A DNA stretch of 64,000 bases from Muscardinus avellanarius (GCA_963383645.1 OY726565.1:32219931-32283930); one strand, 5' to 3'. Counted from the stretch's first letter, positions 33,907 through 45,686 are shown. Program-made: numbers and translations. Notes: a model not told the origin generated them from the sequence alone.

Positions 33907-34010
33907 AAGTTCCAGTGCATTTAGATAAGTTTTGTCTGCATCTCCAGTGTTCTGGCATCCATAACGGCTTTCTTACCACCTCTCCGACATTTTTCTTTAT
34001 CTTTTTCTGT

Positions 34011-34951
34011 TCTGGGCCCGGTTTCTCCAGGGGTCTGGCGTGCTACTCGCAGTTCGTCCGGGGCACAGAGTCCCGCGACCCGGGCCCCAGCTGGAGTGCC
34101 CCACGCGCGACCCCTGCCCAGAACCCAGCATCTTACTGGGCCTGGTTTCTCCAGGGGTCTGGCGTGCTACTCGCAGTTCGGCCTGGGGCCCAGAGTCCCG
34201 CGACCCGGACCCCATCTGGCGTGCCCAGCCCGCGACCCCCGCCCAGATCCCAGCGTCTTACTGGGCCTGGTTTCTCCAGGGGTCTGGCGTGCTACGCGCA
34301 GTTCGGCTGGGACCCAGAGTCCCGCGATCCGGGCCCCTGCTGGCGTGCCCTGTGCTCGGGCCCCCGCCCAGAACCCAGCATCTTACTGGGCCTGGTTTCT
34401 CCAGGGGTCTGGCGTGCTACTTGCAGTTCGGCCTGGGGCCCAGAGTCCCGGGACCCGGGCCCCATCTGGCGTGCCCAGCCCGCGACCCCCGCCCAGATCC
34501 CAGCATCTTACTGGGCCTGGTTTCTCCAGGGGTCTGGCGTGCTAAGCACAGTTCGGCTGGGATCCAAAGTCCAGCGACCCGGGCCCCTGCTGGCGTGCCC
34601 TGTGCTCGGCCCCTGCCCAGAACCCAGCGTCTTACTGGGACTGGTTTCTCCAGGGGTCTGGCGTGCTACTCGCAGTTCGGCCTGGGGCCCAGAGTCCCGC
34701 GACCCGGACCCCATCTGGCGTGCCCAGCCCGCGACCCCCGCCCAGATCCCAGCGTCTTACTGGGTCCGGTTTCTCCAGGGGTCTGGCGTGCTACGCGCAG
34801 TTCGGCCGGGACCCAGAGTCCCGCGACCCGGGCCCCAGCTGGCGTGCCCCACGCGCGACCCCTGCCCAGAACCCAGCATCTTACTGGGCCTGGTTTCTCC
34901 AGGGGTCTGGCGTGCTACTCGCAGTTCGGCCTGGGGCCCAGAGTCCCGGGC
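34011..34951 (-). repeat. CpG-rich ~125-bp tandem monomers (7.5 units), 5' end of composite copy 1
   Basis: gtttctccaggggtctggcg recurs at 34021, 34145, 34270, 34395, 34520, 34643, 34769 and 34892 (spacing 123-126). Monomers fall into subtypes (cccatctggcg versus ccctgctggcg). Many CpGs are intact, as in a CpG island. On the sense strand each unit carries a stop (gcgagtagcacg). The long plus-strand frames over this block (up to 357 codons) are antisense artefacts. By position it resembles the tandem 5' promoter monomers of mouse L1; promoter function is inferred. Confidence 0.9.
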
Positions 34952-34960
34952 CATAATTTA

Positions 34961-35034
34961 TATTTTATTCATAGCAATGCTTGATTAGATCACTATTACA
35001 CTATTTCTGAATCATTGAATATATTAGACTTTTT
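34961..35034. other. Right flank of composite copy 1
   Basis: AT-rich flank with no feature. Confidence 0.4.
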
Positions 35035-35245
35035 TTTTTCTTCTTTTGTCAGTTCTGGGGATTGAACAGACCTATACCCTAAGCCTTTTTTTTTTTTTTT
35101 GAAAGAAGGTTTTGATAAGTTTCTGAGAGTCTCACTGAGTTATTGAAACTGCCCTTGAACTTGTGTAATCCTCTTGTTTCATCCTTCCAAATACTAGGAA
35201 GACAGGTAGATGCATAGATGCAACCATGCCTGTCTTTAGGTAGAT
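35035..35245 (-). mobile_element. B1-ID SINE, old and diverged
   Basis: gttctggggattgaacagac and ccaaatactaggaag remain of the ID and B1 halves, with a long internal T run. Confidence 0.7.
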
Positions 35246-35293
35246 TAAAAATTGAGTTTCAATTTGATGAAACAGCTGAATTTGTCAATAAAA

Positions 35294-35296
<3 letters not shown>

Positions 35297-35340
<44 letters not shown>

Positions 35341-35352
35341 TGTATGAGTGTG
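35297..35352 (+). repeat. (GT)n microsatellite
   Basis: About 27 GT units with a few interruptions, at the tail of the adjacent SINE. Confidence 0.95.
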
Positions 35353-35752
35353 TGGTACTAGAGGTTAAACCCAAAGGAATTCTACCTCTGAGCTAAACCC
35401 CAGCCCTTTTTTTTTTTTTTATTTGGTGGTACTGAGGATGGAATCCAGGGGCCTTCGGCCTCCAGGCTACACTCCCAGACCTATATTTTATATTTTTTAA
35501 ATTTGGTAACAGGGTTTTTTAAGCCAGCTAAGGCTGGCTTTGAATCTGCACGATCCTCCTGTCTCAACCTACCAAGTGCAGGGATCACAAGTGTGTGCCA
35601 CCATGCCAGGCTATTTTTTTATTATTTATTTTTTAAATAGAGTCTCACTAAGTTGTGGAGGGCCTTACTAAGTAGCTTAGGCTGGCCAAAAACATGCACT
35701 CCTCTTGTCTCAGCCTTCCAAATACTGGGATAACAAGTTGGGCTACCACACC
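35352..35752 (-). mobile_element. Nested SINEs: older SINE split by a younger one
   Basis: The older SINE has its ID half at 35352-35407 (ggtactagaggttaaaccc) and B1 half at 35614-35752 (gagtctcactaagttgtgg). A complete younger B1-ID SINE (35408-35613; tggtactgaggatggaatcc to gtgtgccaccatgccaggc) sits in its middle A-rich linker. All are in minus orientation. Confidence 0.82.
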
Positions 35753-38611
35753 TGATATCATTTTAGTGCAAATTTAAACTTACTAAAGCAGTACTTTATA
35801 TATTGTCTAGATTTTATAAATAGATATATGTGTCTATACAAGATATTTGTACTAATGAATTCATAATTTTTAGAGAAACATGAATTAGTCGATTTCTGTA
35901 GGAGATTAGTTCTAAAACATCTGTGGATAACAATGTCTGAAGGTATGCAAATCCCTTATATAAAATAGCGTAGTATTTGTGCATAGCTGTCACACATTCT
36001 CCCATGTACTTTAAATCAGCTTCAGATTACATATACATAATACAATGCAAATGTTATAGAAATAACTACACAGTATTATTTAAGGAATAAAGACAAGAAA
36101 AAGTTTGCATATGTTTAGTAAGACATGATGATACTGGGCCTCACTACATTTTTTATTCCAGGTTGGTTAGACCTCTGGATGTGGTTCCACTCACCATGAA
36201 GGCTGACTTATTCAGCATTGTGGACTGTTTCTCAGATGCCATTTGTAAACAACCTATAAATTGTGAGTATTCCTGAGATAACAGATTCAAAAACAAATCA
36301 TAAAGAGAAAGGAATTCTTGCTATTACTAGAGAGCTATACTTTATTCATGAAATAATCTAGAAGAAAGCACTGACAAGCCAATGAATCTGAACTTTTCCT
36401 AATTTGAGTACCCTGCTCTAGTAGTCTTCCTCTTCTCAAGCAGTGCTATTTTCTGAAGTTATCAGTGATAGAACTCACAAAATTTTAGCCCATTCACACA
36501 TAGCTATTAGCCCAAATGCTACTAAAGAGTGGATGTCAGGGGTTATGGGCCACAGTGTACAAGCACTAGACACTGGATCCTGAGTGACAGAGGACCAGAA
36601 AGGCATCTAAGTAATATTTTGTATTTGTAATATGTGGGTCCCATTTCATGTGTTTGTGATACCTAGGTCCCACTATAATTGGAATCTCAGGGATGAGGAT
36701 CCATGTGGGGAGGAGCATTATAGTTTTAATAAACTTGTCAAATTATCCAAATGAGAAGATAATGTTGGATCAAAACCTTACAGGAGCGGATAGAGTGAAT
36801 GAGCCACGTGGCCAGGCAAGGAAAGCATTCTAGGCTGAGAGCAGCAGAGCCAGAGCCATGACTCAGGCAGTGTGATGGTGTCTTGATGGCTTAGCGCCAG
36901 TGCCAGCCAGTGCCAGAAAAGAGGAGAATTGCAGGATCCCTGTGTCGGACTCTCCTTTCCCTGTAAATGAGCTAGGAGGCCACTGGGGGTTTCCAATCAA
37001 GGAGTCGACATGATCTGACTTAGCCTGTGGCATCTGTAAGCCAAAGTCTTCTTGCTAAAACACACCTACATACTCTCTACCTCTACTTTCCCTGTACCAC
37101 TCTTTAGAAACTCAATATCTAGATGTAATCTGTCCTGTACTTGTAACAAGCAGAAAGCACTATTTAAACAGATATTTCACTTTTTCTAAACATACTCAGG
37201 CCATTTCTATTTGGGATTCTACTCAGGAACTTTCCTCTATCAAAGTGGTCCTCTATTGACCTCTAGTATTATTGCCCCAGTGTAAACTTCTTTGAAATTC
37301 CACCAAAAAGTCTCCACCTCCAAGAGACCTCTACACTCAGCCTCTTCTGTATCAAATGCCCTCTTCCATACTTTATCAGGATTATCATGCTCGTGACCCA
37401 ACTCTTACTAGAGAGTGAGGTATGTTGCTTTATTTATCTTTGTATTTCTTTCAGTATGTTGAACCTCATATGTACTTAGTGAATGTTACTGGATAAATGA
37501 ATAACTGAAACGTTTTCTCTTCAATTCAGCCCAGTCCAAAGGCAAGATGATAGCTAGAGCCAGAAGAACACATGTTAACCTCTATCTAGATTTAGTCAGG
37601 GTGCAGAGTCATGGTTTGAGACAAAGAAATCCTAAACTTAAAGTTCGTTTTTAAAATTTCTGGCTGTTCTAGTGTGTGGGTGGTGATTGTTCATAATGGA
37701 GAAGGCTGTATTAGGAAAGAAATGCTCTTTCAAAGAATCTAAAGTTCAGAATTTTGTTTGCTATAATAAATTTTGATGTCATATGTCATATTTTATCTGA
37801 ACATTTCTTATGCTGCAACAGGATCCTAATTCAAAGGAGACTATAGAGAACTTTCATAAACACTATCTTGTATTTGCAAATTTTAAAATACACTAATTAT
37901 ACATTTATAGTGGAATTAGATTTTTGCATTTTTCCATCATCTTTAATGGACTCTATTGTTTTACTTATAAAATCCTTTTTTTGTAAAACTATAAAAAAGC
38001 AATTTAATTAATTGTTTTGTATGTTTAGAGCAAGGTGAGGTTATAAATACTATTTTTATTAAGACTTTTAATATAACACAAAATTCCATCATCTATACAA
38101 ATTTTAATAACTTACTATACTTATAGATTTAAATTTTAAGCATTAAATTTTAACATGTAAAATTTTATCTCTTCCATTACAGAATTCACATTTGTTTCTT
38201 TAGACTATCGAATATTTTTCTGTACCTGAGTTGCTAGAGCTGGCCACACAAAGATTTTATTTTGTCATCTTTCCTTAGCTAAACAAATTAATCCAGTCTA
38301 GATGCATTAAGATTTTGTTAACCAAATAAGGATATGTTTCATTGTTCCAAATAGTATAGTAAACCGTATTATTGTGTTTATTCTTTAAAGGTAATATCCT
38401 TTTGACACTATAAACTTATAAGCATTATTAGAAACTTTTTCATATTATGCATAATTACTTCAGTAAAGTTGAGTGTTTGAAAAACTCAAGACCATTTGTT
38501 ATTTAACATGCTGAGAAATGGTTACTAAAAGACATCTGAAATGATGGAAAGTTTGTTTCTGGTCAGCAGTAAAGTAAAGTATACAATTCAAATAAGTGGA
38601 ACACCATGAAG

Positions 38612-38613
<2 letters not shown>
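35753..38613. other. Unique DNA, repeat-poor
   Basis: 2.9 kb without SINEs or L1 that I can recognise. A more GC-balanced patch at 36770-37010 has a 72-codon minus frame without protein features and may be an old repeat or regulatory DNA. No splice-flanked coding exon could be supported. Confidence 0.5.

Positions 38614-38662
<49 letters not shown>
38614..38662. repeat. (TA)n microsatellite
   Basis: 24 uninterrupted AT units; self-complementary. Confidence 0.97.
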
Positions 38663-38664
<2 letters not shown>

Positions 38665-38768
38665 CAAAGTGCGAATATAGTGCCAAAATAATGAGATGGC
38701 TCTTGTGGGCAGCAATATCCACTTCTGAAAAGTTGGAAAACTGTCTGTTGAATATGGCAAGATACTTA

Positions 38769-38783
38769 AAAATTGCAGTATTC
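38769..38783. repeat. SINE target-site duplication, left
   Basis: aaaattgcagtattc, exact partner at 39001-39015. Confidence 0.9.
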
Positions 38784-39000
38784 CTTTTTTTTTTTTTTTT
38801 TGTGGGTCTGGGATTGGAACCCAGGGGCATTTGACCTCTGAGCTACAGCCCCTGCCCTATTTTTTATTCTTTATTTGAAACCGGGTTTCACTCAGTTGCA
38901 GAGGGCCTCACTAAGTAGCTGAGGCTGTCCGCGAACCTTGATCCTCTGGTCTCAGCCTCCCAAATGCTGGGATTACAAGCGTGCGCCACCATGCCCGGCT
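38784..39000 (-). mobile_element. B1-ID dimeric SINE with perfect TSD
   Basis: Poly(T), gggtctgggattggaaccca (ID half), gaaaccgggtttcactcag, and attacaagcgtgcgccacc (B1 half). The exact 15-bp TSD and intact boxes indicate a recent insertion. Confidence 0.95.
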
Positions 39001-39087
39001 AAAATTGCAGTATTCTTATGATAAAAATTGTAGTGATCTTCTAAAACTATTTTCCCTAGGTTATTTACAAATATGTAGATTTTTATT

Positions 39088-39235
39088 TTTAATTAATAAA
39101 TTAATTTTATTTATACTATTATTAGTGCATTAGAGTCTCACATCATAATGTGTTAAATAGTGATAGTGGCAATATATATGCATAAAACACTTGGTGGGCT
39201 TCCCCCCTGCTCTCTCCCCCCTTCCCCATACATGA
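39088..39235 (-). mobile_element. L1 3'UTR terminal fragment
   Basis: ttagtgcattagagtctcac then ccccctgctctctcccccc resembles the gcaccaat-type L1 3' end and its polypurine tract on the minus strand. Confidence 0.6.
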
Positions 39236-40897
39236 TACTGAGATTTAAATTAAAAGGTGTTTGCTACCCACATTTAAATACACTTTAGAAGTGGAAGTAA
39301 CACCTTCACCTGGGGGTGGCTATTGTAAAGGCAGAGAGATGGGGCCATATGTGAATATTAACGTACAGAACAGAAAGTCAGCCACTGTCCATTCAGATGG
39401 CCCAATGTAATGGTATAGAACCATTATTTTACTTTCTCCACTGTCTTGCCAATAGTCTGTATATATACTTCTTTCTGATTATCATCCTTTCTCTGTATTC
39501 TTTTCTCTTTGTTTTCCTCAGCCCTACTGTGGCTTCAGGCTACTTAACCCCTCTTGTTTCTCTAGAATTTTGATTTTCAGTCAATATTTTTCATTTGGGC
39601 CTGGAGGTTGAAGAGAAGAGTGGGGATGAAATGGAACTGGTTTTATTTCAGATCCTTTAGGCATCAGAGTGGAATGTTTATGAAGCAAGCACGTGTCTGC
39701 TAATGTGGACTCACTCTCAAATCATGATTACCCTGTGTTTCTGTGCTAATGGAATCTTTCTTGCTTTTATCCATTGTACTAAAGATTCTGTTTTATTATT
39801 CTAGGTTGGCACAGGCCAGAATATCAAAAGGGATGAGGAAAAGGATCCAACCCCGGAATGTGGATAGAAATGGGGAGAGAAATTTATGCATCCACAAAGA
39901 GATAAAAACACTGATCATATAATTTGAAACACCATAGCTGAGTTGCCTCAGTCTGAAGCTAATTCATGACAGAGCCAAGGAGGACCAGGCCGTGAAGGGT
40001 CCTCACCCAGAACCCTCCAACCACAAAGCACTTTGGCTAAGGGTTTGAGCTTCAAACACTTCTTCTGAATGGGAACAAAGTGGTAAATTTGTCATTAGCT
40101 TTTTCTTAAAATAACTACAAGAAATGGTAACAAAAACCTAAACATATAATAAAAATACCTATAAATATGAGCTAGTAGAAAACAGAATGTAATTGTGTAC
40201 TAATTACAGTCTTTGAAATGTGACAGAATTAATGGACTCTGGGTTAATTACCTAACATAATGGGGTGTAACAGTTATTAGGGTTTTTCAATAAACTACTA
40301 GTAATACAGATACATTGATTAGGCATATTTTATTTCCTAAGGCTTTTATTTTTAATACCAAGTAACAGTGACAAATCTTTCATACAGCTGTTGGAAATAT
40401 AAATTTTAATGTATTGTATAACTTTTGAATATGTGTTTTGATTTTTATATTTTAAGGGAATAACTAATGTGTAATTCTAGTATATAATGATAATCAAACA
40501 AAAAAGTCAGGTTTAATATATTCTCTATTTAAAAGGAAATCAGTTTTGCCTCATTTGCTTTCTGTTTTATTAAATGTCATAATGATTAAGCCGATGTTAT
40601 TTGCAGTCCCTTCTGGGCATAAAAATATATCTATAATAACTTTCAGCCCTTATTTTAGATATATTTTGATATTATTTTAGAATTTTCTAATTATTACTAC
40701 TGAAACCATTACATTGACTAGATAATCTTTGTCTTTTAAAAAATTAACCCTCCCTGTAATACATGATTTTAAGAAATAGAAAATAACTTTTTCAACTTTT
40801 AGTGAAAGGTTACTGAGCTATAAAAAGGCAAGGAGAAAATGTGATGGATGTCTAACAGGGAGCATGAGTCCTCAATTATCTTACAAAATATCAAACT
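39236..40897. other. AT-rich unique DNA
   Basis: No gene or recognised repeat in 1.7 kb. Confidence 0.5.
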
Positions 40898-41125
40898 TAA
40901 CTGGGCATGATGGTGCATGTCTATAATCCCAGTACTTGTGAGGTAAAGACAGGAGGATTGCAGGTTCAAGGACAGCCTCAGTGAGTAGTGAGACTGCCAT
41001 AAACCTAGTGAGACCCTTTTTTCAAAAATAAAAAAATAAATAAGTAAAAATAGGGCTGAGGATGTAGCTCAGAAGTAGAATGTCCCTGCGTTCAATCTCC
41101 AGCACCACAATTAATAAATGAATAC
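40898..41125 (+). mobile_element. B1-ID dimeric SINE
   Basis: aactgggcatgatggtgcat start; the ID half has gggctgaggatgtagctcag and gcgttcaatctccagcacc. Confidence 0.9.
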
Positions 41126-41302
41126 ATAAATAATAAAACTTGCTTTTCCACTTTTCTATTACTGATAAAAATGAAAAAATCCAACAATTTCACATTAAAA
41201 TATGTGTAAGTTGCAATAGCAAGTTAAGACCATTATTTTTTACAAAATTAAATCTTTCAAGTAAATATTTTACACAAATTTAAGTTTTAAAAAATAGCTC
41301 AA

Positions 41303-41471
41303 GCCCGGGCATGGTGGCACATGCTTGTAATCCCCGTGCTTGGGAGGCAGAGACAGGAGGATCGCTCAGGTTCAGCCCCACTGGCTTAAGAGACCCTGTT
41401 TCCAAATAAAAAATATAAAATTGGTCTGGGAGTGTAGCCCAGAGGTAGAAGGGTTCCATCCCAAGTACCAC

Positions 41472-41500
<29 letters not shown>
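41303..41500 (+). mobile_element. B1-ID dimeric SINE, young
   Basis: aagcccgggcatggtggcac to an ID half with gtctgggagtgtagcccag and a ~28-bp poly(A). Short flanking agctcaag at 41296 and 41501 may be the TSD. Confidence 0.92.
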
Positions 41501-41503
<3 letters not shown>

Positions 41504-41715
41504 CAAGTACTTACCTTATATTCCTTTGGTCTACTAAAAGACCATTTATCAGTCTTACATTAAAGTAGACTATCACTCATGTCGACAAACAGTGGCATGT
41601 GTATCACTAAATATGAGGTGCATACATATAGATTAATACATGTGAAATGGTAACACAGCTGTGCTACTACTAGTCCATAAGTAGTTTCAACCCATAAAAA
41701 TCCTGTACTCTTAAC

Positions 41716-41930
41716 TTTTTTGTGTGTGTGATATTGGAGATGGAACCCAGGGGCATTCTACCCTCAGCCCGATTTTATTCTTTAGTTTGAAACAGGGTCA
41801 CAAAATAAAGAATTGTGGAAAATCTCACAAAGTTGCTGAGGCTGACCATGAACCTGTGAGCCTCCTATCTCAGCCTCCCAAGTGCTGGGATTACAAGCAT
41901 ACGCCATCACGCCCTGCTTTAGCCAAACTT
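41716..41930 (-). mobile_element. B1-ID dimeric SINE
   Basis: gtgatattggagatggaacc (ID half) to attacaagcatacgccatc (B1 half). A ~30-bp segment (about 41800-41825) is foreign to the usual linker. Confidence 0.85.
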
Positions 41931-42057
41931 AGCGATATCCCCAGCCCTTATACTTTTTATTTTGAGATGGTGTCTCGTCAACTTGCTGAGGCTGGTCTGG
42001 AACTGGTCTCATCCTCCCAATTACCTGGAATCAAGGCCTGAGCCACTGCACCCAGCA
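41931..42057 (-). mobile_element. B1-half SINE fragment
   Basis: ccccagcccttatacttttt, then ttgctgaggctggtctggaac and gagccactgcacccagc. It abuts the preceding SINE. Confidence 0.75.
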
Positions 42058-42182
42058 TTTTCTACCCTATCTTGAATCAAATCACAGGACAGAACTGAAG
42101 ATAATATAGACATTTTCTCAGGCATTATAAAAAATCAAAAGGTACAAAGCTTTTCAGAATGAAAAATTATTGAAAATAGAAT

Positions 42183-42345
42183 ATCTGAGTGTGGTAGCAC
42201 ATGTTTGTAATCCCAGTATTTGGGAGGCTGAAACGGGAGGAATGCAGGTTCTCAGCCAACCTCAGCTTCTTAGTAAACAAGGCCCTCTGCAACTTAGTGA
42301 GATCCGTTTCAAAAAAAAAAAAAAAATAGGGCTAAGGGTGTAAAA
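42183..42345 (+). mobile_element. B1-ID SINE, 3' half truncated
   Basis: gagtgtggtagcacatgttt, cagtatttgggaggctgaaa, poly(A) linker, then only the start of the ID half (gggctaagggtgta). Confidence 0.82.
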
Positions 42346-44135
42346 GTCATTACTGCTTACAAATACATGAACACAGGCACATAGTCTATGCACTCATGTT
42401 GAAGATACACAGATGAATTTATGTTAACAGAACTCTGGTTTCTATCTGGTCTTTTACTGGAAAATAACTTTTTGTAATCACAAGGTTTGAAGAAGTTGTA
42501 AGCTGATTATCATAAATGATTATCTTGAGAAAAAGTACAAAGTACTTCTATCTAATTTAAGAAATATAAAATTATATTTTACATTTTAGTTATTCATATT
42601 GAAACAATTTACTTTTCTCCAAATACAATGCATTACATCCTATTTTATGTAAGATGGTGCTTTGTATTAAACGGTACACCTGTTAGGTATAATGAAGTCA
42701 ACACTAACTTTAGAGATAGGGCTGTTAGAGTTCCCTTCCCTTCTGACTATGAACCTTCTCTGCAACCATGGAGTGTACATGACTCTCAACATGGTAGTTT
42801 CTGAAACTGAAACTGAAGAGGTAGGATCAGGCCTACCTGGAAATTTAATTTTTTTTAATAATATCAGAAGGATAAATGACAGAATATACAGAAAGTGGCA
42901 GGTTGGATGTTATATTCAATATATCAAAAAAGGCAGTTTTGCTTTATTCTTACACACTTTGTTGCTTCTTTTATGATTTCCTTTTATTAGGAAGATTTTA
43001 CATCACTAAAAACTCCTCTAAACTCACAATTATATTTGAACTTGAAATTTAGTTAACATCTTTCTTCCTTATTAATTTGTGTATGATACTGGTATACAAT
43101 AGAAACAATCTTCCTTAAGGTAGATTGTAAAAAAAACTATTTTTCAAAATGAACAAAGAATGAAACTTTTAAAATATATTCTAATTGTTATTAAACGTTT
43201 TTATTTTATAAGAAAGTTTTGTTATCAAATAAACTTAGAAAACGTTTATTGCATGTTTATAGTATATATTAACTGACTAAAGACACTGTCAAATCTCTCA
43301 TATTTTATTCAAAACAGAGTACTCAAACCCTGTTTTATTATGGAATTCCTGTTAGCATTACCTATTACTCATTTATAGAAACATTCTGTCATTGGGGTAA
43401 AAAGTGTCATAGAAATGAGGAAGAGAGAAGATATTTTATTTTTGTCTGTCTCCATAGCCAGTATTTGGTGAAATCATCAAGAACATTAGTAAATTTATAG
43501 CCTCCTATTATCTGGCATTAACATCTTAAGCTTTACCATGGTACCATTGCAAATGCTGCCTGACTACTGGTACCTAAGCTTTCTAATCCTGGTGAAAGTT
43601 AACTTACTGTAGAATATATTATACACCAAAAAAACAACTGTGAGTTTATTTTCATGTCATGTCTTCTAAATAATAGAAAATAAATCCATTCACATGTAGG
43701 AGTGAATGAAATACTTGAAATCTTTATCTTGGTGGTTATTATTAGATGTATGACTTAATAACACCTCACCAAGCTACTTAATATTTGAGCAATACCATAG
43801 CAATGATATATATTCAAACTTAGTTGCCATATGAGTGATATGTATTTATTAATAATAGAGAAGAAAGAATTTTATATCTTTCAGAACTGTTGTTCAAGAG
43901 TGAAGAAAATTCAGATATTCCCAGATAAACAAAAACTAGACTAGAAAAGTTTTATGTATAAAGATGCAAAGTGTGTTAATATAAACAGTGAATGACACAA
44001 TGTACATGTATAGGATCTGTCTTTTTGTGCACAATGAAGCTAAATTAGTTGTTTCAAACTAGGTCTGGCCATTTACAAGTTTTAGATGTTATGATCTTCA
44101 TGGTAACCACTAAAAATTTAACTAAATACATGGAA
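42346..44135. other. AT-rich unique DNA
   Basis: 1.8 kb with no recognised repeat. A 94-codon plus frame (42692-42976) lacks any recognisable domain and I do not call it. Confidence 0.5.
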
Positions 44136-44138
44136 AAG

Positions 44139-44345
44139 AGCCAGAATCCGTAGTATTCATGTGCCTGTAATCTGACTATTTGGAAGGCTGAATCATAAGG
44201 ATTGTGGGTTCAAGGCAAGCATGCAGTAACTTAGTGAGACTTTGTTTCAAAATAAAAATAAAAAAAGCTGGGGGTGTTATTCAGTGGTAGAATGTCTCTA
44301 CATTAAATCCCTAGTACAACATATACACAGACACACACAAACACA
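44139..44345 (+). mobile_element. B1-ID SINE, diverged
   Basis: catgtgcctgtaatctgac, ttagtgagactttgtttca, and an ID half gggggtgttattcagtggtag. Confidence 0.8.
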
Positions 44346-44369
44346 CACACATATATTTGTATATATTGT

Positions 44370-44574
44370 TGGGGAGTGTTGAAGATTGAACTCAAAGCCA
44401 TTCTAACTCTGAGCTGAACACAGCCCTATATTTTTTAAAATTTTGAAATAGTCTCACTAAACTATGGAGTGGAGAGCCTCATAAAGTTGCTGAGGCTGAC
44501 CACGAACCTGCTATTCTCCTGCCTCAGCCTCCCAAGTACTAGGATTACAGGCATATATCACCACAACTAGCTCA
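44370..44574 (-). mobile_element. B1-ID SINE
   Basis: gaagattgaactcaaagcca (ID half) to attacaggcatatatcacc (B1 half). Confidence 0.83.
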
Positions 44575-44589
44575 TATACATATACTTAT

Positions 44590-44782
44590 AAGAGTTGGGC
44601 ATAGAGGGTCCTGCCTATAATCCAAGCTACTCTAGAAAGAGAATCACAAGTTCAAGGCTAGTCTCATTAACTAAGGGTGACCCTATTTCAAAAATAAAAT
44701 GGGTTAGGACTAGGGATGTATTTTAGTAGTGGACCTTTTACCTAGTATGCATGAAGCCGTGGGATCAATTCCTAGTACTGCC

Positions 44783-44783
<1 letters not shown>
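44590..44783 (+). mobile_element. B1-ID SINE
   Basis: agagttgggcatagagggt, ggctagtctcattaactaag, and an ID half ending gggatcaattcctagtactg. Confidence 0.8.
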
Positions 44784-44821
<38 letters not shown>

Positions 44822-44850
44822 TATTATTATTATTATTATTATTATTATTT
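44783..44850. repeat. (AAT)n-(ATT)n inverted microsatellite
   Basis: About 12 AAT units run straight into about 10 ATT units at 44820/44821, making a near-perfect hairpin of ~30-bp arms. It grew from the tail of the preceding SINE. Confidence 0.95.
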
Positions 44851-44879
44851 TTATGAATAAAAAGTAATAAAAGGATAAA

Positions 44880-45535
44880 GGATATGCTACAAAATATCAA
44901 AATAGAACTGAGATGGCTTTGTTAATATCAGACAAACTAAAACAAACATTTGCAGGAGATAAAATAGAATATTATGTACTGATAAAATAGTGAATCCATC
45001 AGGAAAATGTACTAATTATAAATATATTTTTACCTGCAGGAAAACTTCAAAAGATCTGAAGTAAAGTTGATAGCACTGAAGAGATAGATGGTTATATAAT
45101 ACTTAAACCAAAACCTCATTGTCTAAAACAGATAAAACAACCAGAATGAAAATGAATGAGGAAAGAGAAGACCTGAATACCACCTTTAAAGAACCTTTCA
45201 CTCAAGAACCTAAGAATCATATTCTTAAGTGTACATGGACCCTTCTTCAGGGCAGATTATACGTAGGGCCAAAAGGGTGTCAGCAATTTTTTTAAAAAAA
45301 TTGAACTTGTACAAAATTTATAGTACAACATGTGATTAAATTAGAAATCGGTAATAACAGGAAAAGTAAAAAATTCACATACATGAATAAACAAAGCAAC
45401 ATTCTGTTATACAAACAATAGGTCAAAAGAAGAAATCTCAAAGAAATTAGAGCAATGAACACAAAAATACAACATGACACAATTTTAGGATTGTTCTGAG
45501 CAAACTTAGATTGAGGAAAACAACCTAAACATAGC
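44880..45535 (+). pseudogene. Ancient L1 ORF2 relic (part 1)
   Basis: Best match near 45225-45440: tacatggacccttcttcagg, ggcagattatacgtaggg and caataggtcaaaagaagaaa resemble the ancient mammalian L1 ORF2 endonuclease-to-RT region. It is heavily decayed. The part before about 45150 is less certain. Confidence 0.65.
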
Positions 45536-45634
45536 CTTAGTCCTTTCAAGAATCTTTATTGCAATCATGACCAAAACAATGGGTTTTTATTAATTTACAC
45601 ACGCCACATATTATAGTATTTTGCACTAACTTAT

Positions 45635-45686
<52 letters not shown>

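Larger units (their letters stand above)
27087..34951 (-). mobile_element. SVA-like composite retrotransposon, copy 1 (expanded VNTR)
   Basis: Sense is the minus strand. Order: 7.5 CpG-rich ~125-bp monomers (34951-34011), a single-copy segment with an open frame (about 34010-33535), a GC-rich VNTR (about 33530-27490), a 0.2-kb CCAAT-containing segment, an L1-type 3'UTR end (about 27245-27110) and an A-rich tail (27091-27115 as T on the plus strand). The parts and order are the same as at 46073-48474, which has clear TSDs. Flanks here give only a weak TSD (cataaattt at 27086-27094, cataattta at 34952-34960). At about 7.9 kb it is over three times the second copy, all through VNTR and monomer number. 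I know no named family with this make-up. Confidence 0.83.

Noticed and set aside
34952..34960. Firm TSD for composite copy 1
   Set aside because: The candidate cataattta/cataaattt is short and imperfect in AT-rich DNA, so it is mentioned only as weak evidence.
33915..34988. Long plus-strand frames (357 and 314 codons) and a minus set over the 125-bp monomers
   Set aside because: They are products of GC-rich tandem repetition with few stops; 125 is not a multiple of three, so one repeat is read in three frames. They are antisense to the element and have no initiation context or domain.
36778..36996. 72-codon minus frame in a GC-balanced patch
   Set aside because: No recognisable motif, no splice context, and similar length is expected by chance.
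42692..42976. 94-codon plus frame
   Set aside because: No domain or codon signal visible; AT-rich surroundings; cannot be supported.
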